Below are positions 6,301 to 13,802 of a stretch of 21,542 bases of DNA, piece after piece (positions within the stretch are counted from its first letter, which is position 1; the number at the start of each line of letters is the position of its first letter). Origin of the DNA: JAUXEH01 sp965602945 (GTDB taxonomy: Bacteria > Acidobacteriota > Aminicenantia > Aminicenantales > Aminicenantaceae); NCBI GenBank assembly GCA_965602945.1, contig CBFDBC010000035.1, positions 1 through 21,542 on the forward strand. Direction: 5' to 3'. The notes beneath the pieces are model-generated. The model was not told the DNA's origin, made no database searches, and worked only from the letters and a program-made list of their open reading frames with translations. Both the position numbers and the translations under genes were made by a program.

Positions 6301-8090
6301 TCGCTGATGGAAGATGTCCGCTCCTCGAATTCCGCGATGTCCTTCAGCCTCTCATCCATGTCCCGGGCCTGCTCATCCGCCGTCTCCAGGGTTGTCCCTG
6401 AGGGGAGGGTGGCAAACAGATTAAACGTGTCGAGCTCGACTTCCTGGGGGACATTGATGCTGAGCCCCAGGCAGATGACCAGGCTGATAAAGAAGGCCAC
6501 CACACACACGGTCAGTGTCCCCGCTGGAAAGCGCAGCCCTGATTTGAGAAGCACGGTGTAGACCTGCATGGGCCGCTGCTTCCGGCTGAGCGCAGGAGGA
6601 GGTGTGATCCGTTTTTTCCCTGAAAGGATCCGAAATGCGATGGTGGGGATAAGGAGGAAGGCCACGGCCAGAGAAACGAGCAGGGTGGCGATGATGGACA
6701 CGCCGATCTGCCAGCCCAGTGTCTTGACCAGGGGCTCGGTGGAAAACAGGAAGGGGATGAAGATGCAGATGGTGGTCAGGGTTGCGGCGATGATGGCCCG
6801 CAGCACCTCATTGGTGCCGTCTACGACGGCGCGGCCGGGATCCTGATCCATGCTGAGATGGCGGTTGATGTTTTCCATCACCACAACGCTGCTGTCCAGC
6901 AGCATCCCCACGGCGATGGCGATTCCCACCAGTGTAAGCGTGTTGATGGTGATGCCCAGCGCGTAGAAAAGATTCATGGATATCAGGACGGAGATGGGGA
7001 TGTTGAGGGCGATGATGAATACGAACTTGAGGCGCCGGATAAATACCCAGAGGACGGCGATGGCGAGAAGGCTTCCCAGGAGGCCCAGCTGGAGGATGGA
7101 TTCGATGTTGTCTTCGATCACCTTGGCTTCATCCATCTGGATGACAAGCTCCACTCCATCGGCGCTGACCTCCCGGTTGAGGTCATCGATGGCCTCCCGG
7201 GTTTCGGCGGCCAGGGCAAGAAGGTTGGTGTTCCAACTGCGGACCAGCGAGACCGTGATGGCCTCCATTCCATTGATGCGCGAGATGGATTCTTCCTCTG
7301 CCCAGCCATCCCGGATCTCGGCGATCTGGCCCAACGTTATAGGGCCGATGTCTTTGACGACGACTTCAGACAGGTGGGAGATCTCCGTGAACTCGCTGAC
7401 CAGGTTGACGAAAAATTTCTGTCTTCCTTCCCTCGCGACTCCAAGGAACTGCTTTTGTCCGGCCTGCTGGTTGATCCGGGAGGCGACCTGGTTGACAGTC
7501 AATCCATACTCGGCCAGCTGCCGGCTATCCATGATGATCTCGATGGACCGCTCGCGGCCGCCGTAGATGTTGACGTTGGCCACCCCATCCAGGGTTTCCA
7601 ACCGGGGGGTGACCTTTTCATCGATAACGCTGCGGATCTGATCCAGGCTGCCATCCCCCCTGGCCTGAAAAGAGAGGAACTGATTGGAGAGCTGTTGAGG
7701 ATTGGTCTTGTTAACAGAAGCCTGGAAGGACTCATCCAATTGCTCCGCTGCCGCGGCCACCCTGTCCTGGAGCTTCAGATAATCGTACTTCTGGCGGCTG
7801 GACTGATTGTAATAGACAAAGATCACGGCCGACCTGCTGCTCACGAAGGATTCGATCTTTTCGATGTTTTCCAACCCGGTGATGGCACCCTCCAGCGGGA
7901 TCACGGCGTTGTGCTCAACATAGGAGGGATCGGCGTTCTGCGGGCCGGAGACATTGATGATCAGTTGGGGAAGCTCGGTATTCGGGAAGAGTTCGATGGG
8001 CAGCTGCCGGAGGGACACGGCTCCCAGCAGACAGAGGCCCGCGATGAGCATTAAAACCGTGACCGGCCGGCGGATGATCCATCGAATCAT
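3396..8090 (-). CDS. RND efflux pump fused to ABC ATPase (chimeric transporter)
   Basis: One uninterrupted frame of 1564 residues. Residues 1-1025 form a full RND pump: TM1 at 11-30, porter loops, TM2-TM6 within about 336-490, TM7 near 525-545, a second porter region, and TM8-TM12 within 863-1020. TM4 carries GMLLDSS with Asp399, matching the AcrB Asp407 position; the TM10 lysine is replaced by Asn931. Extra membrane helices follow at about 1033-1076 (two) and 1138-1240 (four). The ABC domain has Walker A GPNGAGKT (1302-1309), Q-loop Gln1349, signature FSGGMKQR (1402-1409), Walker B ending VVDE (Glu1427) and H-loop His1458, so it should hydrolyse ATP. A strand resembling the NBD start (ITIRNVSKVY, 1096-1106) lies before the four-helix segment. 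An AAGGTG site precedes the ATG. The gene lies 3 bp after another RND gene and overlaps an ABC-2 permease gene by four bases. Confidence 0.93.
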   Translation of the reverse strand: MIRWIIRRPVTVLMLIAGLCLLGAVSLRQLPIELFPNTELPQLIINVSGPQNADPSYVEHNAVIPLEGAITGLENIEKIESFVSSRSAVIFVYYNQSSRQKYDYLKLQDRVAAAAEQLDESFQASVNKTNPQQLSNQFLSFQARGDGSLDQIRSVIDEKVTPRLETLDGVANVNIYGGRERSIEIIMDSRQLAEYGLTVNQVASRINQQAGQKQFLGVAREGRQKFFVNLVSEFTEISHLSEVVVKDIGPITLGQIAEIRDGWAEEESISRINGMEAITVSLVRSWNTNLLALAAETREAIDDLNREVSADGVELVIQMDEAKVIEDNIESILQLGLLGSLLAIAVLWVFIRRLKFVFIIALNIPISVLISMNLFYALGITINTLTLVGIAIAVGMLLDSSVVVMENINRHLSMDQDPGRAVVDGTNEVLRAIIAATLTTICIFIPFLFSTEPLVKTLGWQIGVSIIATLLVSLAVAFLLIPTIAFRILSGKKRITPPPALSRKQRPMQVYTVLLKSGLRFPAGTLTVCVVAFFISLVICLGLSINVPQEVELDTFNLFATLPSGTTLETADEQARDMDERLKDIAEFEERTSSISEENIILAFKLKEDYDKINGRPLEEIKDSIEEMLEDSFPRLDFSFEEPTQSAGFQGGRGGGQDFQRLLGIGTSQEKVVLSGQDLEILEAIADDIEYNMENLDTIRSVNVSVSYQSPSIDLILDKAALKHFDVELQSVMAELNTFQKEFSASVNYMDGPEEVTIILKTEEEDDKTSDDLRRLQIPATTEGLVPVTQISQLLYTAGYSRITRTNQEKQVTVTYRFESDIEGSSSLLNQARAEIEAMVAGIYPPPGVAIDVVHDESDVSEFYFLIGIGILLIFMVLASTFESLVTPFVMMFTLPLAAVGAFLALIVTGNSIYNANALIGFLILLGVVVNNGIILIDYSRILQRRKFRLSRALMTAGQARVRPILITAVTTILAMLPIAMGRAEYISQIGAPFAITVIGGLAFATLFTLVIIPTAAYGLDNTLRWLNGLPLKTRLLMLALFVLGLVVILNTIYSVLWQSAYILGLLAAVPAGTWFVRTSLRRSRTRLFADDASITITIRNVSKVYDDFVKFTKEWRKGRGDRAVSLGRFVLKERLARWFYILPLYAFLVYFLFFYMRGGFWRLVLVIVFYLASLSLFRTLRSAPGPEPGLRGRLFTLGERVVRWALPIPVLLWLRGQWQDTFSAVFFGLIWYLAINFHSVARRLDRKGINVDRLTGRFGRPRRIYYRFVQSIPLLNRKKKPFEALDRVSLTIESGMFGLVGPNGAGKTTLMRIICGILGPSRGRVTFNHLDLVEHREELQALIGYLPQEFGTYENMTATQFLDYQAMLKGIWNKEERDRIVSTALDSVHLSESRDHKIRTFSGGMKQRVGIAQTLLKLPRVLVVDEPTAGLDPRERIRFRNLLSELARDRIVIFSTHIIEDISSSCNQLAVLLEGKVRFVGSPSDLIERTRGHVWQAHIPESDLNKLRQTANVVHHMRDAGRVRVRILAGEQPLAEAKEVTPTLEDAYMWLMGRTKQNQGGRP
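3406..3412 (-). promoter_or_regulatory. Ribosome binding site for the terminal ABC-2 permease
   Basis: On the minus strand AGGGAGG lies six bases before the GTG at 3399 and inside the last codons of the fusion gene. It decides the GTG start over the upstream ATG at 3441 and suggests translational coupling. Confidence 0.7.
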
Positions 8091-8093
8091 CGG

Positions 8094-11000
8094 CTACACC
8101 TTTTCTTCCCTCAGCTTCAGACGGCCACCCAGGATCCTGTAGACCGCGGGAATGACCACCAGTGTCAGGAGGGTAGAGGTTACCAGCCCTCCGATCACGG
8201 CCACCGCCAGAGGGGCCCGGAGCGCGGCTCCCTCCCCGATCCCCAGGGTTAGGGGGAAGAGAGCCAGGATGGTGGTGGCCGAGGTCATGAAAATGGGCCG
8301 GATCCTCAGCTGCCCGGCCTGGATGATGGCCGCCTCCATCTCCCTGCCGCCCCGCCGGATCTGATTGATCAGGTCCACCAGGATGATGGAATCATTGACG
8401 GCGATCCCGGCCAACATGATCATCCCGATGAAAGACATGATATTGAGCGGGAGCCCCAGGCATGAAAGGAGCCCCACGGCCCCGACCAGCGCCAAAGGGA
8501 TGGTCAGGAGGATGACGAAAGGATGCCGCAGGGATTCGAACTGCGAGGCCATGACCATATAGACCAGGATGACAGCCAGGAGCATTGCGAACCACAGGTG
8601 GCCGAAGGATTCCCTCCGCAGTTTTTCCTCGCCGGTGACGGCGAAGGAATAATCCAGGGGTAGAGTGATCCCGGAAAGAGCGCCTTCCACACGGGCGACG
8701 ATCCTGTCGAAGGTCTCCTCACCGCTGAGCTGGGCCGTCACCTCGGCCGTCCGAACCTGGTTGTTTCTCAGGATCTCGCGGGGAGAAACGGTTCGTCTGA
8801 ATGAGGCCACCTCATCCAGCCTCAGCTTCCCTCCTTGGGACACGTCCAGCAGGAGGCCTCCCAGATCCTTAAGAGAAGGTTCGGGCGAGCGCAGCATGAT
8901 GTTGAGGTACTCCCCCTCGTCCTCATATTCCCCCAGTTCCTGTCCGGACAGCAGGTCGCTGAGCTGGGCGCCGATACTCTGAGGCGTGAGCCCGTAAGCT
9001 GTGGCAGAGGCCCTGTCGACTACGACTTCCACTTCGGGCCGACCTTCACGAAAACTGGTGTCAACGGCGCTCAGGCCCGGCTCCTGTACCAGGATGGCCT
9101 CCACCTGGCTGGACAGGGACTGCAGGGTATCTAGCTCCTTGCCCTGGATCTCCACGACCAGGGGCGCCTCCGCAGTGCCCAGGGTGATCTGGAGGGCGGT
9201 CTGCGCCCGCATGATCTGGGAGCTGAGGCCGGGGATGTCGGTCAGCTGGTCTTTGAGCCAGGCCTGCAGAGCTTCTGGGGCGATGGAATCGGGCTTGAGG
9301 CCGATCAAGAGTTTGGCGCTGTTCTCTCCGGCCAGCACTTCTGATTCCGTCAGGGCGGTCCCCACGGGGCCGATGCGGGAGAAGACCGACTGGATGGATT
9401 CCCCGTGGTTTTCCTCCAGCAGCGATTCCAGGCTGCGGACCGTCGATTCCGTCCGCTCTAGGTTCGAGCCTTCCGGGAGGAGCAGAGAGATCTCCAGCTC
9501 GTTCCGGTCGGTCTGGGGCAGGAATTCGCTTCCCATGCGGGTGGCCAGGAAAGCCGCAGAACCGACCAGGAGAAGAGCGAGGAAGACCACCAGCCACCTT
9601 TTTTTCAGCACGCCGGTGAGGAAGCGGGCATAGAAAGGAAACTGCAGGGACGGCCGCGCCCGTTTTCCCGTGGGGGCCTTCAGGATCTTGGAGCTGAGCA
9701 TGGGGATCACGGAGAGGGCCACAAAGAGGGAGGACAGGAGGGCGAAGGCCACCGTCCAGGCCTGCTCCCTGAACAGTGCGCCGGCGATTCCTTCGAGGTA
9801 GACGATGGGGAGAAAGACGATGATGGTGGTCAGGGTGGAGCTTGTGATGGCCCCGCCTACCTCGCCCGCTCCGCGCACTGCCGCCTCCTTGAGCCCAAGG
9901 CCTTCCTCCAGGTGGCGGAAGATGTTCTCCACCACCACGATGGCATTGTCCACCAGCATGCCCGCCCCCAGGGCCAGTCCTCCGAGGGTCATGATGTTCA
10001 AGGTCAGCTTGTTGAAGTACATCAGGTTGAAAGTGGCGATGATGGAGACGGGGATGGCAATGCTGATGACGGCGGTAACCCCGATCCTGCGGAGGAAGAT
10101 GAACAGGATCAGGACGGCCAGGAAGATGCCGATCAAACCGGTCTGTTCCACCTCCCGGACCGCGGACTGGATGAAGCCGGCCTGGTCCTGGATTATACGC
10201 AGCTCGTATCCGGGAAGCGCCCTCTGGAGGTCGTCGATCTGGGCGCGGATGGTTTCTGAGGCCTGAGTGGTGTTGAAACGGGCTTCCTTGAAGATCTCGA
10301 GGGCAAGGCACCGGCGCCCGTTGTAGCGGACGATGTTCTCGGGCTCGCTGAGCACATATCCTACTTCCGCGATATCCTTCAGAGTGATCGGGATCTTATC
10401 GGTAGTCTCTTCCGTCTCCTCGGCGGCATAGGCGACGATCAGGTTCCTCAGGTCTTCCAGAGATTCCAGTTCGCCTACGCCGCGGATGATGTAGCTCAGG
10501 CCCATCTCGACGATGGATCCCCCGGAGATCGTCTGGTTGCTCTGCTGGATGGCGGAGGCCACTTGGTCCGAGGTCAGGCCGAAGGCATCCAGAGTGTAGG
10601 AATCCGTCCGGATCTCGATCTCCCTTTTGCGCTCCCCTACAAGCTCCACTGCCGCCACACCGGGAAGCCGTACCAGGTCGTTGCGGATGTTGTTCTCCGC
10701 GGTCTGCCGCAGCCTGTCCAGGTCCTCCAGGTCCTCATGCCAGAAGACGGCGGTGACGATGGGCTGGGCATTGGGATCGAGCTGGCTGACATTGATGTCA
10801 TCCAATTCCTGCCCCTGGTTGAAGTCTGCGACAACCTCCTGGAGCCCGAGATAGGCCTCGTCCATGTCTGCGTTCCACTCATACTCCACTGTGATCAATG
10901 CACGGCCTACGCGGGATATGGACGAGACCCCAGTGACCTGGCTCCCCCGGGCCGCCTGCGCTTCCAGTGGTGAGACGAACTGCACCTCCATCTCCTCAGG

Positions 11001-11168
11001 TGGGCGCTCCTCGGCCTCCAGGGACACGTAGAGCCGGGGGCTGTTGAGATTCGGGAGCAGGTCCATCCCCAGCCTTTGGAAGGAGATGTAGCCGAGCAGG
11101 CAGATGGCCAGGATGACCATAACGACGGTCGTGGGATACCTGACTGAAAACTGTGCGAGCTTCCTCAT
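8094..11168 (-). CDS. RND family efflux transporter permease
   Basis: At 1024 residues this is a normal-length RND inner-membrane pump with 12 predicted helices and two large porter/docking loops. TM1 lies near residues 13-31. TM4 contains GMLVDNAIVVVEN with Asp407, at the same number as the AcrB proton-relay aspartate, followed by Asn408 rather than a second Asp. TM10 reads AVNDSIILVD, with asparagine (about 925) where AcrB has Lys940, and TM11 keeps the RIRPIFMTS arginine. The overall pattern fits the HAE-type drug or lipid exporters that work with an MFP and TolC, both encoded just upstream. It starts 1 bp after the MFP stop and ends 3 bp before the RND-ABC fusion. Two adjacent, clearly different RND genes recall MdtB/MdtC, where both form one heterotrimer; that arrangement is possible here but not shown. 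Confidence 0.95.
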   Translation of the reverse strand: MRKLAQFSVRYPTTVVMVILAICLLGYISFQRLGMDLLPNLNSPRLYVSLEAEERPPEEMEVQFVSPLEAQAARGSQVTGVSSISRVGRALITVEYEWNADMDEAYLGLQEVVADFNQGQELDDINVSQLDPNAQPIVTAVFWHEDLEDLDRLRQTAENNIRNDLVRLPGVAAVELVGERKREIEIRTDSYTLDAFGLTSDQVASAIQQSNQTISGGSIVEMGLSYIIRGVGELESLEDLRNLIVAYAAEETEETTDKIPITLKDIAEVGYVLSEPENIVRYNGRRCLALEIFKEARFNTTQASETIRAQIDDLQRALPGYELRIIQDQAGFIQSAVREVEQTGLIGIFLAVLILFIFLRRIGVTAVISIAIPVSIIATFNLMYFNKLTLNIMTLGGLALGAGMLVDNAIVVVENIFRHLEEGLGLKEAAVRGAGEVGGAITSSTLTTIIVFLPIVYLEGIAGALFREQAWTVAFALLSSLFVALSVIPMLSSKILKAPTGKRARPSLQFPFYARFLTGVLKKRWLVVFLALLLVGSAAFLATRMGSEFLPQTDRNELEISLLLPEGSNLERTESTVRSLESLLEENHGESIQSVFSRIGPVGTALTESEVLAGENSAKLLIGLKPDSIAPEALQAWLKDQLTDIPGLSSQIMRAQTALQITLGTAEAPLVVEIQGKELDTLQSLSSQVEAILVQEPGLSAVDTSFREGRPEVEVVVDRASATAYGLTPQSIGAQLSDLLSGQELGEYEDEGEYLNIMLRSPEPSLKDLGGLLLDVSQGGKLRLDEVASFRRTVSPREILRNNQVRTAEVTAQLSGEETFDRIVARVEGALSGITLPLDYSFAVTGEEKLRRESFGHLWFAMLLAVILVYMVMASQFESLRHPFVILLTIPLALVGAVGLLSCLGLPLNIMSFIGMIMLAGIAVNDSIILVDLINQIRRGGREMEAAIIQAGQLRIRPIFMTSATTILALFPLTLGIGEGAALRAPLAVAVIGGLVTSTLLTLVVIPAVYRILGGRLKLREEKV

Positions 11169-11169
11169 C

Positions 11170-12237
11170 TCACTCGATGACCTTCACGCGGGAGCGGTTT
11201 CTCAGGGTTTCGAAGCCTTCCGTGACCAGGCTGTCTTCCAGGGTCAGCCCCTCGAGCACCTCGACACTGTCGCTGGTTTCGATGCCCAGCTCGAGGCGCC
11301 GCTCAAGTGCGATCCCCCTTTGGACTACGTAGACGATCTTGCGTCCGCGCCGGTCCAGGATGATGTCCTTGGGGATGACGATCACATCCTTCTTTTCCTG
11401 AACGACGATGTCGGCGCGTACGAACATCCCAGGCTTGAGCAGGAGGTCCGGGTTAGAGGCCTCGATCCTGATCTTGAACATGCGGCTGGTGGGGTCCAGC
11501 GCCGGCGAGATCTGTGTGACCTTTCCGGCGAGATTCTGTTTTTCCTGGCTGTAGTTGCTGATTGTGACACCCTGGTTCTGTTGGATGCGAGCCATCTCCT
11601 TTCCGGGCAGGGTCAGCTCGGCATAGAGACGGGAGTAATCCATCAAGACGGCCACCGTCACGCCGGCTATCACCCATTCTCCAGCGGTGATGTGAGGGAT
11701 GTCCACCAGGATCCCCTTGAAGGGGGCGCGAATCTCCAGCTTGGCCAGGGAAATTTGGGCGTTGTCCAGGCTGTAGCGGGCGTCGATTTTGGCCTTTTCC
11801 GCAATCTTCACCTCGCTGAGTGTGATGCCCCCCTTTTCATAGATGCTCTGCTGCTTGGTGTGCTCCCTCTCCGCAGACTCGAGACTCAGCTTCTTCGAAT
11901 CCATGGCGATCCCGTTGACATATTCGGGATTGTCCAGAGAGGCTATCAGAGTGTTGGCGGCCACGGAATCCCCCATGACAAAGGGCCTTCCCGTTTTGGG
12001 ATTCCTTTGAAGCGCATACCGGCCGGCCTGTTCCGTCAGGAGGATGCTGTCCTTGACGGCATAGACCGTGCCCGTCGCGGTCACGAGCTCCTGGATGGAG
12101 GATTGTTCCACCGCGGTCACGCGGACGGGGATGGTGGTATCGGCCTGCTCCGGCGCTCCGCCCTGCTGGCAGCCGGAGAGGAGCAGCAGTGACATCGTGA
12201 GTATGAAGACAATGGATCCAGATGTGGTTTTTTTCAT
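11170..12237 (-). CDS. RND membrane-fusion protein (periplasmic adaptor lipoprotein)
   Basis: This 355-residue protein starts at an ATG with GGAGG about eight bases upstream. Residues 1-23 form a lipoprotein signal peptide ending in the lipobox LLSGC (19-23), so Cys23 would be lipidated and the protein anchored to the inner membrane. Order of domains: first lipoyl-like half around 60-105, a short alpha-helical hairpin (about 106-166), second lipoyl half (168-200, with RAPFKGILVD), beta-barrel (about 204-285, with the family segment KPGMFVRADI), and a membrane-proximal domain to the end. Such adaptors bridge an RND pump and a TolC channel. The short hairpin resembles that of RND-type adaptors rather than long-hairpin HlyD proteins. 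It sits between the TolC gene (4 bp) and the RND gene (1 bp). It could also serve the ABC parts of the operon. Confidence 0.93.
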   Translation of the reverse strand: MKKTTSGSIVFILTMSLLLLSGCQQGGAPEQADTTIPVRVTAVEQSSIQELVTATGTVYAVKDSILLTEQAGRYALQRNPKTGRPFVMGDSVAANTLIASLDNPEYVNGIAMDSKKLSLESAEREHTKQQSIYEKGGITLSEVKIAEKAKIDARYSLDNAQISLAKLEIRAPFKGILVDIPHITAGEWVIAGVTVAVLMDYSRLYAELTLPGKEMARIQQNQGVTISNYSQEKQNLAGKVTQISPALDPTSRMFKIRIEASNPDLLLKPGMFVRADIVVQEKKDVIVIPKDIILDRRGRKIVYVVQRGIALERRLELGIETSDSVEVLEGLTLEDSLVTEGFETLRNRSRVKVIE

Positions 12238-12241
12238 CCCT

Positions 12242-13780
12242 TTAATCCTCCAGTTCCTTTAATTCATCGAGATCGTCCAGGATGGACCGGTTGGTCTCGA
12301 AATCCCAGAGCGTCCTGATCTTCAGGTCGAGCAGCGCCAGCCGGTTGTCGATCAGGGCCTGGACCAGGCTGAGCCTCTGCTGGGACAGCTGGAGCTGATA
12401 GAACTGCAGATCCTTGGAAGAGAGATCTCCGTTGCGGTACCGTTCCAGGTTGATGTCGTAGGTCAGCTCTGCGTTTTTTATGCTTTTTTCCGCGATCTCT
12501 ATCTGCCGTTTCTGGTTCATCAGGTTCCGGTAGGCTTCCCGGATCTCGGCCTTTATGCTCTTCACCTCTTCTTCGGCCGAGAGATTGGACGTGTCGATCT
12601 GAGCCTGGACTGCGGCCAGGCGGTGTTTCATCTCTCCCCAGTCATACAGCGGGATGTCCAGAGTCAGGGCGATCAGGTAGTCGGAGTTGAGCGAGTCGAA
12701 AATGTTGCTGAAATCTTGATTGGTGCCCGTCAGCCCAAAACCGGCTTCCAGGTTAGCCTTGAACTCATTCTGGGATCCCGCGACGATGAGGTCATTCAGG
12801 GCCAGCTGGATATCGATGTCCCTCTGCCGCAGTTCCATGCGGTTATCCAGGCCGTGGTAGATGGCTCTGTCCAGGTCCACCTCCACGAGGATCTTTTGAA
12901 TGTCGGCAGAGACATCGACCAGGGCTTCCAGCTCCAGCCCCAGCAGCCTTTTGAATGCATCCAGGCTGTTCTCGTGTTGCATGCGCTGGTTTTCCAGCGC
13001 AGCCAAGCTGTTGTCCCTCGTGATGTCGGCCTGATAGAGCTCTTCCGGAGCGGACAGGCCAGCATCCACCTTGCTCTGGATGATGTTGAGGCTCTCCGTG
13101 GCGTTGTCCAACTCCTCCTGGGAGATCTGGATACTCATCCGGGAATAATAGAGATTGAGAAACTGCGACGTAACCTGTCTTTCGATCGAAAGCTTCTGGA
13201 TGGCATAGTTCAGCTGTGTGTTCTCCAGGGCAAGCTCCAGCTCCTGGATCTGCATCATGGTGCGGTTATAGGTGAATAGGGGCTGCTGGAGGTTTATGGA
13301 CAGGGTGTTGGAGAATCCGGATGACTTTTCCGCGCCTGCGGCGGAACTCGAGGCTTCTGTCCAGTTGATCGTATTGCGGAAGAAAAGAGTGCCGTCCGTC
13401 CATTTGATCGGCTGGCGAATGTTAAAGGTCGCTTCTGATTTGGTCTGGTTCTGGGTGTTGTAGTCGGCTATTAGGTCGTTGAAGACCCTGCTGCTGGATG
13501 TGCGGTAGGGAGTGATCGCAAGGCTGAACTGAGACTTGAGCCCAGCCTGCTGGGCCATCAAGTTTCGCTCGCTGGCCACCAGCGAATACCCTGCCTGGCG
13601 TATGGTCGGGCTGTTCTGGAAGGCGATGTTGATGGCCCGTTCCAGGGTCAGTTCTTCCCCGTGGGCCATCACTCCGGTGACCAATATGAGGGAAATAAAG
13701 AATACTGGGACTAGCCTTCTCCTCTTCCTGCATCCCAATCCCCATCCCTGGTGTAGATGATTTCGGACTGTTTTACGCAT
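12242..13780 (-). CDS. TolC-family outer-membrane efflux protein
   Basis: From the ATG at 13780 the product has 512 residues; an ATG at 13792 would add four (MELS). The later start is preferred because GGAG lies six bases before it. A basic N-terminus (RKRRR) is followed by a hydrophobic stretch VPVFFISLILVTGVMA with cleavage near HGEE, an ordinary signal peptide without lipobox. The mature part opens with LTLERAINIAFQNSPTI, the usual OEP start, and shows two similar halves rich in long amphipathic helices (for example ELELALENTQLNYAIQKLS and later KSIKAEIREAYRNLMNQK), with strand-forming segments near 'FSLAITPY' and 'FKANLEAGFGL'. Such proteins trimerise into a barrel and periplasmic tunnel that carries substrate out of the cell. 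It lies directly upstream of the MFP gene and downstream of permease B. Confidence 0.93.
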   Translation of the reverse strand: MRKTVRNHLHQGWGLGCRKRRRLVPVFFISLILVTGVMAHGEELTLERAINIAFQNSPTIRQAGYSLVASERNLMAQQAGLKSQFSLAITPYRTSSSRVFNDLIADYNTQNQTKSEATFNIRQPIKWTDGTLFFRNTINWTEASSSAAGAEKSSGFSNTLSINLQQPLFTYNRTMMQIQELELALENTQLNYAIQKLSIERQVTSQFLNLYYSRMSIQISQEELDNATESLNIIQSKVDAGLSAPEELYQADITRDNSLAALENQRMQHENSLDAFKRLLGLELEALVDVSADIQKILVEVDLDRAIYHGLDNRMELRQRDIDIQLALNDLIVAGSQNEFKANLEAGFGLTGTNQDFSNIFDSLNSDYLIALTLDIPLYDWGEMKHRLAAVQAQIDTSNLSAEEEVKSIKAEIREAYRNLMNQKRQIEIAEKSIKNAELTYDINLERYRNGDLSSKDLQFYQLQLSQQRLSLVQALIDNRLALLDLKIRTLWDFETNRSILDDLDELKELED

Positions 13781-13786
13781 GGACAA

Positions 13787-13790
13787 CTCC
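13787..13790 (-). promoter_or_regulatory. Ribosome binding site favouring the TolC start at 13780
   Basis: GGAG on the minus strand, six bases before the second of two in-frame ATGs. Nothing as good precedes the first ATG at 13792. Confidence 0.5.
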
Positions 13791-13802
13791 ATTTTCAGGT
13801 TG

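Noticed and set aside
6858..8054. Long open frame on the plus strand opposite the RND-ABC gene
   Set aside because: It is the antisense of a clear RND coding region, has no recognisable motif and no start signal; long antisense frames are expected from the GC-biased codon pattern here. The same holds for plus-strand frames at 3594-4646, 11104-12192 and 14706-15950.
9061..10311. A 416-codon minus-strand frame inside the first RND gene
   Set aside because: It is a shifted frame of the RND gene, with a proline/arginine/glycine-rich composition typical of out-of-frame translation.
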